Positions 1 to 6,456 are shown, counted from the stretch's first letter. The stretch is DNA of 9,232 nucleotides from Chloroflexota bacterium (GCA_030596915.1 JAUVSX010000089.1:1-9232); one strand, 5' to 3'. Program-made: numbers and translations. Notes: a model not told the origin generated them from the sequence alone.

Positions 1-170
1 GCCTTCAGCCGCGGTCGCGAGCGCAGGAACCGCTGAAGCGGCCCCTACGAACACACAGGCGCACCGCCGCCCCAATTGCGGCAAGCCCACGTCCTCGTGG
101 GCGTCGGACCCACGTGTGTCACTAGCCAGCGCTGTCCCATGCTCGACCTATTACCCGACTATGTTGTCAA
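1..170. repeat. Direct repeat copy 1 (~170 bp, partner at 475-644)
   Basis: This segment matches 475-644 at a constant offset of 474 with no gaps. The first ~95 bases are identical, and I count about 10 mismatches over 170 bases. It opens with an imperfect inverted repeat (CTTCAGC near 3-9 against GCTGAAG near 32-38), so the transcript or single strand would fold into a long hairpin. The window begins at its first base, so the true left end may lie outside. No reading frame looks coding, and I cannot assign it to a named element family. Confidence 0.85.
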
Positions 171-474
171 GACTCATCAGCGGTATTGTCCTAGAGGCCG
201 CCAGCATACCTATCAGATGCTCGTAGACGACGCCAGCGCCGGCGTGGAATAGGGCCGTCGGCAAGTACACTGCGTCGCGGCTGCACTGCGTGCTCTGGCC
301 CGCCTTCCGCAGAACGGTACCGCGCCACGCGTGTACCCACGCGCATCGGCGCGCTCGTTCCTGCCAACGCGCCGCCCCGGCGCGCCGCGGCTCCTGCCGC
401 GCCCCCTTCGTGGGGGAAGGGGCCGGTTGCTGCGCAACCGGTTGGGGATGAGGCGTTCAGGGGCCGATGAAACG
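171..474. other. Intergenic stretch without a gene
   Basis: This lies between the two ~170-bp repeat copies. The open frames here are short, arginine/serine/proline-rich and without a plausible ribosome binding site, as expected of random GC-rich DNA. The only structure seen is the REP-like palindrome at about 400-455. Confidence 0.6.
400..456. repeat. REP-like intergenic palindromic element
   Basis: A C-run/G-run inverted repeat (CCCCC, TTCGT loop, GGGGG at about 402-416) is followed by a perfect 8-bp stem with a 3-nt loop (CCGGTTGC at 423-430, loop TGC, GCAACCGG at 434-441) and then a GTTGGGGATGAGG tail. The CCCCTT...GGGGAAGGGGCCGG...TTGGGGATGAGG pattern resembles GC-rich palindromic intergenic repeats common in several bacterial phyla. 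The stems are seen directly; the family assignment is from memory. It could also act as a transcript-end structure, but there is no T tract. Confidence 0.5.
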
Positions 475-644
475 GCCTTCAGCCGCGGTCGCGAGCGCAG
501 GAACCGCTGAAGCGGCCCCTACGAACACACAGGCGCACCGCCGCCCCAATTGCGGCAAGCCCACGTCCTCGGGGGCGTCGGACCGATGTGTGTCACTGAC
601 CAGCGCTGTCCCGTACTCGTCCCATTACCCGATTATGTTGTCAA
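475..644. repeat. Direct repeat copy 2 (~170 bp, partner at 1-170)
   Basis: Second copy of the repeat at 1-170, in the same orientation and about 94% identical, diverging after 644. The hairpin at its left end extends outward here: GGGGCCG at about 460-466 can pair with CGGCCCC at about 512-518, around the CTTCAGC/GCTGAAG pair. Part of the repeat therefore sits inside a large imperfect stem. There is no transposase nearby and no clear terminal inverted repeats or target duplication, so this is not called an insertion sequence. Confidence 0.85.
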
Positions 645-752
645 TAACCCATAAGCGGGTACTACGGACACGGAGGCTCTCCCGCCGTCCCGTTCTACGA
701 GCAGCTCGGCTTCTGACTGGTATGCGAACAGGCTGGCTGGTCGTCGCCTTGG

Positions 753-1046
753 CTAGCCGCGGTACCCTGGGATCCGGCGGCGGTTACCGTAGCCTCCGCC
801 GGCGTGCATCGCTACGTCTGCCACTACCCCGAGTCCGATCCACAGCCAGGCCAGACCATAGATCCCGCCAGTCGGTGACCAGACAATCAGGTATGCGAGT
901 GTGGTCCACGGCAGGAATATGATGCCCAGAATTGGCCAGAGGATGCCGCCGAAGGCGTCGGCGAAACGCACCGGGTTGAGCCACCACGCCACGACCACGG
1001 CCATACGTGGTCCGAGCAGGATTAGCGCCGTAAAGAAGCAGCACAT
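753..1046 (-). CDS. Small three-helix membrane protein, conserved hypothetical
   Basis: A 97-residue protein of unknown function. Hydrophobic segments at about residues 4-22, 33-55 and 62-80 suggest three membrane helices. Features seen include LLGPR near residue 10, a tryptophan pair (21-22), an FLPWTT motif (44-49) and a C-terminal tail rich in Gly and Arg. The pattern resembles a widespread small bacterial membrane protein I know only as hypothetical. The start is well supported: AAAGGAG lies 6 nt upstream of the ATG (complement of 1053-1059). It is the last gene of the minus-strand cluster, about 258 nt after the YtxH-like gene, so it may have its own promoter, though I found no convincing -35/-10 pair. 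A 168-residue frame overlapping it is basic and unstructured and was rejected. Confidence 0.75.
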   Translation of the reverse strand: MCCFFTALILLGPRMAVVVAWWLNPVRFADAFGGILWPILGIIFLPWTTLAYLIVWSPTGGIYGLAWLWIGLGVVADVAMHAGGGYGNRRRIPGYRG

Positions 1047-1304
1047 CCTGTTCTCCTTTCTGACGTTCGTTTACAGGCGAGCGCTCAAACTGTGCGGTTG
1101 CCAACCTGCTTGCGGCTATGCCGAGTCGCACAACGTGGGCGCCAGTGCTCTCAGGGCTCTGTTGTGAAGTCGGATTCTTGCTACAGCCCCACGTGTTCTT
1201 CCCGGACGCAACCTGACTCAGGCCCGGGGTCCGCATCCGCCATCGAACTTGTGTGATGTTCAGGCGTACCTTCTGGCTCCCCTCCGCCAAGGTGGTGGGT
1301 GGGA

Positions 1305-1520
1305 CTAGGCAGTGGGTTCGGCAACAGCTCCTTGAGCCTGCGCCTCTGGGGCATCCCCTGGCGCGCCCTCGTGGCCAGCGGCCTTGATCTTGGCTTCGAT
1401 TTGCGCCCGCAGCTCCTCACCAGAGGAAGGCGCCAACAACAGTGCTACGACCGCGCCGACGAGGGCTCCGATCAGAGCGCCGACTACCATACCGCCTGCA
1501 AACTCCTGTACTGATTTCAT
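1305..1520 (-). CDS. YtxH-like small membrane/stress protein
   Basis: A 71-residue protein. A glycine/alanine-rich transmembrane segment (about residues 9-30: MVVGALIGALVGAVVALLLA) is followed by PSSGEELRAQIEAKIK, the arrangement of YtxH-domain proteins: one N-terminal helix, then an A-P-x-S-G-E-E motif and an amphipathic tail. The C-terminus is an Ala/Glu/Gln/Pro-rich low-complexity stretch. YtxH proteins are known as small general-stress-associated envelope proteins in Gram-positive bacteria; their biochemical role is not defined. The start is supported by AAAGGAG 8 nt upstream of the ATG (complement of 1529-1535). It is separated by about 238 nt from the DUF202 gene upstream, so it may be transcribed independently. 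The family call rests on motif shape, not a profile search. Confidence 0.8.
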   Translation of the reverse strand: MKSVQEFAGGMVVGALIGALVGAVVALLLAPSSGEELRAQIEAKIKAAGHEGAPGDAPEAQAQGAVAEPTA

Positions 1521-1758
1521 GACCGTAACTCCTTTCGCGTGATGTGGTCGAGGCTAGCGTGCCCCGACTGGCAGATTCCTCCGCGTCCCATCCTTTCAGA
1601 TCGCGGAGTCCTGCAGGCTCAACCCCTTGCCCGCTCGTCCGAAGAGGGACGCGCAGGGAAACAGCGTCGGATTTAGGTAGCCGCTGCGCTTCCCGTTCAC
1701 CTTCCTCCTACCCCGTGTGAGTTCCATCCCAGCCTGGCGACGAATTCCCTTCTCACTA

Positions 1759-2154
1759 TCAAAAGGGCCAGGGAAACGCCGTCAGACTCAGTATGTACAG
1801 TCCCAGCACGGCGACCACTGTCACCTGCAGGACAACGGTCAGAACGGGCATCAGCCTGGGCGACATCGCCCGCAGTTGGCTGTCCACGTGCAGGACTGAT
1901 GCCAAGGCGCGGTAGCGGCGCAGGCCGACGATCATCATGGAATAGCCCACGATAATGAACACACTGGCCAACACGACGCTCAGCCACGTGGGCCAGTTGC
2001 TGCCCAGGACATTCACAATCACCGTCCCGGCGCCGGCGATGGCCAGGCCCGTGCGCAGAACTGCGAAGAACGTGCGTTCGGCGGCCATGTGCGTGCGCTG
2101 TTGGGCCATCTGGTTCTGGCTTGGGATCGTCTCTGGGTTCGTCGTCTGCGTCAT
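1759..2154 (-). CDS. DUF202 (YidH-type) membrane protein
   Basis: A 131-residue protein from the preferred start. After a hydrophilic N-terminus rich in Gln, Thr and Asn comes the DUF202 signature, a basic/acidic AAERTFFAVLRTGLA segment (about residues 24-38). Three predicted membrane helices follow (about 29-50, 56-79 and 102-125), and the protein ends in TAFPWPF. DUF202 proteins are small inner-membrane proteins without an established function. An ATG at 2160 would add Met-Thr, but GGAG then abuts the start codon; the ATG at 2154 has the same GGAG exactly 6 nt upstream and is preferred. The gene follows the three-helix-bundle gene by 37 nt on the same strand, so co-transcription is likely. 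Confidence 0.85.
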   Translation of the reverse strand: MTQTTNPETIPSQNQMAQQRTHMAAERTFFAVLRTGLAIAGAGTVIVNVLGSNWPTWLSVVLASVFIIVGYSMMIVGLRRYRALASVLHVDSQLRAMSPRLMPVLTVVLQVTVVAVLGLYILSLTAFPWPF

Positions 2155-2164
2155 CGTCATCTCC
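2155..2164 (-). promoter_or_regulatory. Ribosome binding site that decides the DUF202 start
   Basis: GGAG (complement of 2161-2164) lies 6 nt before the ATG at 2154 but touches the ATG at 2160. The spacing favours the inner start. Confidence 0.55.
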
Positions 2165-2191
2165 GAGGCCGACGTTGGGCGATACCGCTCC

Positions 2192-2725
2192 TCAGCTTCC
2201 TGCGTCGTCGAGAGTAGCTGGCCTGGGCGCCGCGGCAGGCTCCTCGGTAGTCAAGACCAGCCTCTCGCCTGTGAGTACCAACCAACTGCGACCGGTATCT
2301 TGTGCGGCGTTGGATGCGGAGCTGGCTTGGGTCGCTTCGGTGTCGTCCGGCGTTGACCGTGCGTTCCGGGTATCTACCGTGCTCACGGCGGCATAAGCCA
2401 GATCATGCGCGGCCTCGAGGTGCTCGTCGATGTCGGCAGCGACGGCGACCTCATCACCTGCGCGCCGGCCTTGGCCCTTCGTGACTCCTGATGGTTCAGT
2501 TCGCAGCCGTTCGACGGTCCGCTTGCGAACAAAGAGAGGTATGTAGGTTGCTATTCGCGCATCCTCAAAGGCAGGGATGACCTCCGCAACTTCCCGGCAT
2601 ATGGCTCGCCGGCTGACCGCGCCCCCCAGGTCATTCCAGATCTGCTCAATAACAGGCGCGACGTCCCAGCCAGGATCGCCGCTGGCCGTTGCGCCGGAGT
2701 CGATCGTCCGCTGGCTATCGTTCAT
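2192..2725 (-). CDS. Three-helix-bundle dimerization / DUF3562-like protein
   Basis: A 177-residue soluble protein. Residues about 21-76 show helical periodicity with the pattern I associate with three-helix-bundle dimerization or DUF3562-type domains: a hydrophobic first helix (VAPVIEQIWNDL), a second (AICREVAEVIPAFEDARI) and the closing IPLFVRKRTVERLR. The remaining ~100 residues are Ala/Asp/Thr/Glu-rich, probably disordered, with a possible short beta segment SWLVLTGERLVLTTEE near 145-162. No catalytic motif is visible. The ATG at 2725 has no clear Shine-Dalgarno sequence. It lies 53 nt after the ppk2 stop, so translation may depend on the operon. Family assignment is moderate; the C-terminal half is not recognised. 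Confidence 0.7.
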   Translation of the reverse strand: MNDSQRTIDSGATASGDPGWDVAPVIEQIWNDLGGAVSRRAICREVAEVIPAFEDARIATYIPLFVRKRTVERLRTEPSGVTKGQGRRAGDEVAVAADIDEHLEAAHDLAYAAVSTVDTRNARSTPDDTEATQASSASNAAQDTGRSWLVLTGERLVLTTEEPAAAPRPATLDDAGS

Positions 2726-2778
2726 TCAGCAACGCCTGCGCAATCTCAGCCCGCAGGGAGGGAGAAGCCCCTTCACAC

Positions 2779-3699
2779 TTACGCGCCATACTTACCCCTG
2801 CGCAAACGTTGCGCTGTCATGAGCTCGATCTCCCTGGCGCCCGAGATGACGAGCTTGGGATCGGGGACAAAATCCAGGTCTGTGTCCCGTTTTTCGTAGG
2901 GCACGGCGTTGAGAATGGCCTTCATGCTGTTCAGCCGGGCCGCTTGCTTGTCGTCGGAGCGGACGATGGTCCAGGGCGTCTTGTTGGTATGGGTGTCCCG
3001 CAACATCTTGTACTTCATCTCGGTGAATTGATCCCACCGTTCCTGGGCCTGGATGTCCACCTCGCTGAGCTTCCACTGTCGCAGAGGATCATTTGCCCGC
3101 CTGGCGAATCTCCTGGCCTGTTCCTCCTTGCTCACACTGAAATAGAGCTTGACCAGGATTGTTCCCTGCCGGACCAGGTCCTTTTCAAAGCCGACGACCC
3201 CGCGCATAAACAGCCTGTACGCCACGGCCGAGCAGAAGCCAAAAACCGGCTCGACCATCGCCCGGCCGCACCAACTGCGGTCAAAGAGTACGATCTCGCC
3301 GCCGGCGGGAAAGTAGGCCACGTACTTTTGCAGGAACCATTGGCTGCGCTGCTCCTCGGTCGGTCTGCCCAAGGCTACCACGCGGTAGTGTCTGGGATTC
3401 ATGTAGCGCGCTACCCGTCTGATGGCGCCACCCTTCCCCGCGGCGTCGCGACCCTCAAAGATGATGATCATTCGATCGCCTCGCTCCTCGAGGTGTTGCT
3501 GCATCTTGACGAGTTCCGCCTGGTACGGTCGCAACTGCTTCTCGCGGCGATAGCGCTTGACGGCCCTGCGCTCTCCTCTCTTCAGGTGCGCATTCTCATC
3601 GGCCAGCCGTTCGCATTCCCGGCGCAGGGCTTCCACTTCTTCCTGCGGGCCATCCAGCGCAGTCATTTCGGGATCTATCTGTGCGTCTTCGATCACCAT
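2779..3699 (-). CDS. ppk2: Polyphosphate kinase 2 (PPK2 family)
   Basis: A 306-residue cytoplasmic phosphotransferase that would use polyphosphate to phosphorylate nucleotides (typically ADP or GDP to the triphosphate in class I). A basic/acidic, coiled-coil-like N-terminus (about 17-55) precedes the P-loop fold: Walker A GRDAAGKGG at 83-91, Walker B-like region LFDRSW at 138-143, and a lid segment around 199-211 containing NDPLRQWKLS. These are the three signature regions of PPK2, and the length suits a single-domain class I enzyme. After DRSW the usual Tyr-Asn-Arg is here Cys-Gly-Arg, then AMVEPVFGFC; the other motifs look intact. GGAGG lies only 3 nt before this ATG and 6 nt before the following GTG codon, so the exact start is slightly uncertain. 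The gene overlaps the end of a small interrupted reading frame upstream and is followed by the three-helix-bundle gene. Confidence 0.95.
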   Translation of the reverse strand: MVIEDAQIDPEMTALDGPQEEVEALRRECERLADENAHLKRGERRAVKRYRREKQLRPYQAELVKMQQHLEERGDRMIIIFEGRDAAGKGGAIRRVARYMNPRHYRVVALGRPTEEQRSQWFLQKYVAYFPAGGEIVLFDRSWCGRAMVEPVFGFCSAVAYRLFMRGVVGFEKDLVRQGTILVKLYFSVSKEEQARRFARRANDPLRQWKLSEVDIQAQERWDQFTEMKYKMLRDTHTNKTPWTIVRSDDKQAARLNSMKAILNAVPYEKRDTDLDFVPDPKLVISGAREIELMTAQRLRRGKYGA

Positions 3700-3983
3700 T
3701 TGCCTCCGGGCAGAGACCGCTGCCTGCTACAGATGTCGCCGGATTGAGCTCCGAGGTTGGGCAAGCTTCTTGCCTGAGACCCCGGAGGTCTGATTGTTGG
3801 GATCGCAGCGGAGGTAGGGTCTTGTCCACCCCACTCCCAACTGTTCTTGGTGCTGACAAAGTCCACGTCCGCCGCCGCAGCCGGGGTCTCGCCCTTGAAC
3901 TTGCTCAGGTAATGAGCGACTCTCTGCTAGCCCCGTTTGATCATGTGCCCCAGCACACGGAAAATGGCCTTGAGCTGGTGCAT
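3693..3983 (-). pseudogene. Possible small gene interrupted by an in-frame TAG
   Basis: Between the SulP and ppk2 genes, one minus-strand frame looks coding but carries a stop. From an ATG at 3983 it reads MHQLKAIFRVLGHMIKRG, then TAG (complement of 3927-3929, codon 19), then QRVAHYLSKFKGETPAAAADVD and on through VSTKNSWEWGGQDP. It ends at a TGA at 3693 that overlaps the ppk2 start. Third codon positions on both sides of the TAG are mostly G or C, as in the neighbouring genes. The residues make a plausible amphipathic basic helix followed by a hydrophilic tail. A TGG-to-TAG change giving Trp at codon 19 would explain it. AGGGG lies about 6 nt before the ATG. I do not recognise the protein. 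The overlapping 112-residue frame (3727-4065) is open but compositionally poor. After about codon 57 the coding character weakens, so the true C-terminus is unclear. Confidence 0.4.
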
Positions 3984-4061
3984 TGCCTGCCCCTGATGCT
4001 CGTGGGCTCAGTCTTTCATCGTAGGCTGGAACCGAATGTCCGGGCATTGGGGCAAATGGTC

Positions 4062-5807
4062 TCAAGCTCCCTTTTCACTCGCGTTGCCGAACTGCACCTC
4101 TTTGTAGAATTCCTCTACGGCCTGCTCAATGGTGTGGTAGAAGTGACAGCGATCTATCGTGTCGTGAAGACCATACCGTTTAATCTTATCCCTGACGGGA
4201 TCTTTGAGCTCGGCAAAGATCAGGTGCCTTCCCGCGGCGTTCAGTTCCTCGTCCAGCTCGACCAATACTTCGGCCGCCGTGGTATCAACGTCGGTTATCG
4301 GCTCCGCTGCCACCATCACCCATACCGGCGGTGGCTCCGCTTCTTGGACCATGTCTCGCACGAAGTTACGGAACAGGCTGGCGTTGGCAAAAACGAGCGG
4401 CGCATCCCATCGGATCATCAACAGACCTGGTATGAGGGTCGCTTCCGGATATCGTTTCAAGTCGTGGTAGCCGGACACCGCCTCCGGCTTGCCCAGCACG
4501 GCCGAGTGCGGGCGCCAAGTCCTCACAAAGATCTGGATGATAGAGAGGCCCACGGCGATGACAATGCCCTCCAACACCCCCACCAGCGCCACCCCCAGGA
4601 GACAGACCGCGGCCACGGCAAACTCGCCTTTGTGGACCTCCCACAGCCATCGCAACTCGGGCACGTCCAGAAGGCCCGACGCAGCCACGATGATCACGGC
4701 GGCCAATACCGGCATCGGCAGGTTGCGCACCAATCCGGGTGCAAACAGCAGCATAACGAGCACAAGCGCCGCCGCAAGGACTCCCGTGAGCTGGGACTTG
4801 GCGCCGACTTGATCGGCAACCGCGGTGCGTGAACTGCTGGTGCTCACCGGGAAGCCTCGGAAGAATGCGGACGCGAGATTGGCCGCGCCAATGCCGAACA
4901 GCTCCTGGTTGCTGTCCACCTCCAGTCCGCGCCGGGCCGCAAACCCAGAGGAGACGGAAATTGTATCCCCGATGGCCACCAGCGTGATGCCCAGGGCGCC
5001 CACCAGAAGCAGGGGCAGGTCTGAGGTTCTTACCGCCGGAAACGATGGCATCGGGAAACCCTGTGGCAGGACACCGATGGTATCGACGCCTTTGGCCGCG
5101 AGATCGAATATCGTGGAAATGGCAATAGTGACGACAACCGCCACGAGGATGCCTGGGACACGCGGCGCCCATTTGCGCAACCCGAAGACAATGATCAACG
5201 CCAACGCGCCCACACTGAGCGCGTACACGTTGGTCTCACCAAGATTGCGCACGAATGCCCCAGCTTCCGCGATGAGGCCATCCGCATCCACAGAATAGCC
5301 GAGCAGTTTGGGCAATTGCCCAACGAAGATGGTGATGGCCAGACCCGCCATATAGCCTACCCGCACCGGCTTCGAGAGCAGATCGGAGACAAAGCCCAGC
5401 TTGCCGATGCCCGCCCCGACGCAGATCAGGCCAACGATGATGGCCAGCATGCCGGCCAGGGCGACGGCGTATTCGGGGTTGCCTGCGGCCATCGGGAGAA
5501 CCACAGCGGCGATCATAGGCCCCAACGAAGAATCCGGGCCGAGCACGAGGTAAGGAGATGGACCAAAGACGGCATATGCCACCAGGCACATGACCGTCGT
5601 GTACAGCCCCGTGATGGCAGGTAGACCGGCTAGTTCTGCGTATGCCATGCCCTGTGGAATCAGCAGGGCACAGAGCACCACCGCCGCCATCACGTCGCGC
5701 GGCAGCCACGCCCGATCATAATGGCGCAGTGCGCGCAACCCGGGGACCCACTTTTCGACGCGACCTGGATGGGACAGCCTTGTCGCTTGGATCGGTGCCT
5801 CACTCAT
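4062..5807 (-). CDS. SulP/SLC26-family anion transporter with STAS domain
   Basis: A 581-residue inner-membrane transporter. The N-terminal two thirds (about 35-435) is a run of hydrophobic helices with SulP signatures: IPQGMAYAELAGLPAITGLY near 50-69, the anion-site region LGPDSSLGP at about 89-97, and the FRGFPVSTSSSRTAV segment further on. The C-terminal cytoplasmic part (about 455-572) is a STAS domain: beta strand LMIRWDAPLVFANA, helix, strand PVWVMVAAE, then TDVDTTAAEVL at about 505-515, where STAS domains carry the Asp-Ser/Thr loop. SulP proteins carry sulfate, bicarbonate or other anions; the substrate cannot be read from sequence. Length is usual for the family. The start at 5807 has only weak AGG motifs upstream. 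It is the first gene of the minus-strand run and could be co-transcribed with ppk2; a repeat-rich region lies upstream. Confidence 0.95.
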   Translation of the reverse strand: MSEAPIQATRLSHPGRVEKWVPGLRALRHYDRAWLPRDVMAAVVLCALLIPQGMAYAELAGLPAITGLYTTVMCLVAYAVFGPSPYLVLGPDSSLGPMIAAVVLPMAAGNPEYAVALAGMLAIIVGLICVGAGIGKLGFVSDLLSKPVRVGYMAGLAITIFVGQLPKLLGYSVDADGLIAEAGAFVRNLGETNVYALSVGALALIIVFGLRKWAPRVPGILVAVVVTIAISTIFDLAAKGVDTIGVLPQGFPMPSFPAVRTSDLPLLLVGALGITLVAIGDTISVSSGFAARRGLEVDSNQELFGIGAANLASAFFRGFPVSTSSSRTAVADQVGAKSQLTGVLAAALVLVMLLFAPGLVRNLPMPVLAAVIIVAASGLLDVPELRWLWEVHKGEFAVAAVCLLGVALVGVLEGIVIAVGLSIIQIFVRTWRPHSAVLGKPEAVSGYHDLKRYPEATLIPGLLMIRWDAPLVFANASLFRNFVRDMVQEAEPPPVWVMVAAEPITDVDTTAAEVLVELDEELNAAGRHLIFAELKDPVRDKIKRYGLHDTIDRCHFYHTIEQAVEEFYKEVQFGNASEKGA

Positions 5808-5843
5808 CGCCTACGTCCTAGAAACTGAAACAATCTGAGATTC

Positions 5844-5971
5844 CGAAAACCTGACAGGTTTCCACTGCATTACCGTAGCCAAGTGCCGGTCAGGGACCGC
5901 CCCCGAGCTTGTCGTGATCACTATGGTTGACATGGTGGCTAATTGGGGCGAAAACAAGGTGTCAGGTCTCC
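5844..5971. repeat. Palindrome-headed repeat, copy A
   Basis: It starts with CGAAAACCTG; AAACCTG at 5847-5853 and CAGGTTT at 5855-5861 form a 15-bp palindrome with central A. It continues through CTTGTCG, GATCACTATGGTTGACATGGT and GGGGCGAAAACAAGGTG. It matches 6063-6173, which lacks about 17-18 bases in the middle. Confidence 0.8.
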
Positions 5972-5999
5972 AGCAACGCGGGGGGCTGCCAGTCCGATC

Positions 6000-6063
6000 T
6001 CTCGCTGATTCGCTGACGCGTTCATTCGCTCATTCGCTGAATCGCTGACTCGCTGACTCGCTC
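6000..6063. repeat. 8-bp tandem repeat (CGCTGACT-like units)
   Basis: About eight imperfect units of CGCTGA(C/T)T or CGCTCATT lie head to tail, e.g. TCGCTGACTCGCTGACTCGC near the right end. It sits between the two palindrome-headed repeats. Variable copy number would be expected; no function is visible. Confidence 0.75.
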
Positions 6064-6173
6064 GAAAACCTGTCAGGTTTCCACTGCATTCCCGTGGCAA
6101 AGCGCTCGGGCTTGTCGAGATCACTATGGTTGACATGGTGGCAAATGGGGCGAAAACAAGGTGAGCGGTTTCC
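6063..6173. repeat. Palindrome-headed repeat, copy B
   Basis: Second copy of the 5844-5971 repeat, same orientation. Its palindrome (6066-6080) has T rather than A at the centre. Its right end falls within a few bases of the point (6175) where similarity to the intact vapB starts, so this copy abuts the vapB truncation. Confidence 0.8.
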
Positions 6174-6174
6174 A

Positions 6175-6425
6175 CCGTCTCTCGCACGGGGCGGTCCCGC
6201 GCTACCGGCGCGTGCTCTAGCTCAGAGACGCGACTCCGGAGCCTTGTCATCTCGGTGATGAGCCGGTCGATGTCACGGACGATGTCTGACACCTCAATGG
6301 GTCCTCTGGCTGCATCCATCTATTGCTCTCCCGCGCGCACTGGTTCCGCAACGCCACCATTATGGCAGTGGCCGGAGCCTCGCGCAATGTTGAGAGGCAC
6401 AAGCCACACTCTGCAGCCAGCCTAA
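6175..6425. repeat. Duplicated vapB 5' region plus promoter, left copy
   Basis: This aligns with 8061-8312 at a constant offset of 1886, changing to 1887 after a one-base difference near 6339. It covers the 5' part of vapB, the RBS and the promoter. About 22 of 145 coding positions differ, so the copies are clearly diverged. The left boundary (6175) coincides with the end of palindrome-headed repeat B. The right boundary is close to the -35 element of the mazEF promoter. Confidence 0.8.
6359..6387 (-). promoter_or_regulatory. Sigma70-like promoter of the vapB remnant
   Basis: On the minus strand, TTGCGC (complement of 6382-6387), a 17-nt spacer and CATAAT (complement of 6359-6364). The same elements occur in front of the intact vapB, where the -10 is a perfect TATAAT. 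Confidence 0.6.
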
Positions 6426-6426
6426 C

Positions 6427-6455
6427 TGGACACCAGGTGCCTCCGGGGATATACT
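6427..6455 (+). promoter_or_regulatory. Sigma70-like promoter of the mazEF-type module
   Basis: TGGACA (6427-6432), a 17-nt spacer and TATACT (6450-6455), each one mismatch from consensus. Transcription would start near 6462, giving a ~135-nt leader before the antitoxin GTG. It is arranged back to back with the vapB-remnant promoter. Confidence 0.55.
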
Positions 6456-6456
6456 G

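Larger units (their letters stand above)
5808..6174. other. Repeat-rich intergenic region upstream of the SulP gene
   Basis: This contains two related ~110-128-bp repeats (5844-5971 and 6063-6173) separated by an 8-bp tandem repeat. No gene is convincing. The tail of a 126-residue frame starting in the vapB remnant crosses this DNA, but its residues here are translated repeats. A perfect TTGACA occurs in each repeat (5927-5932 and 6130-6135), with no acceptable -10 at 16-18 nt. No clear promoter for the SulP gene was found. Confidence 0.6.
5939..6319 (-). pseudogene. Truncated vapB antitoxin remnant fused to repeat DNA
   Basis: The first ~48 residues (DNA 6175-6319) parallel the intact vapB at 7963-8205 without gaps: MDAARGPIEVSDIV and LRSRVSELEHAPVARDRPVRET are shared or nearly so. 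Beyond Glu48 the frame runs into the palindrome-headed repeats and 8-bp tandem repeat and stays open to 5939 (126 residues) without the antitoxin C-terminus. The toxin-binding FFGMW...W tail and any adjacent vapC are missing, so it should not work as a VapC antitoxin. A GGGAGA ribosome site 7 nt before the ATG and a sigma70-like promoter are intact, so the fragment could still be expressed and might bind the operator of the intact copy. Its residues 15-22 (RDIDRLIT) look more natural than those of the intact copy, which carry an adapter-like sequence. Confidence 0.65.

Noticed and set aside
467..922. 151-residue plus-strand frame starting in the direct repeat
   Set aside because: It runs from repeat DNA into the antisense of the membrane protein gene, is Arg/Ser-rich, and has no homologous look or ribosome site.
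784..1290. 168-residue minus-strand frame overlapping the small membrane protein
   Set aside because: Basic, low-complexity composition; the 97-residue frame has membrane helices and a strong ribosome binding site instead.
2689..3747. 352-residue open frame on the plus strand, antisense to ppk2
   Set aside because: The opposite strand encodes a full PPK2 with all family motifs; long antisense frames are expected in GC-rich DNA, and this one has no motif or ribosome site.
3681..4832. 383-residue plus-strand frame antisense to the SulP gene
   Set aside because: It overlaps a clear SulP STAS/membrane protein on the other strand and shows no domain of its own.
6000..6063. CRISPR-like array
   Set aside because: The units are 8 bp, contiguous and without spacers; this is a simple tandem repeat.
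5927..6135. Perfect TTGACA -35 boxes inside the palindrome-headed repeats
   Set aside because: No acceptable -10 hexamer 16-18 nt downstream in either copy, and no gene follows on that strand.
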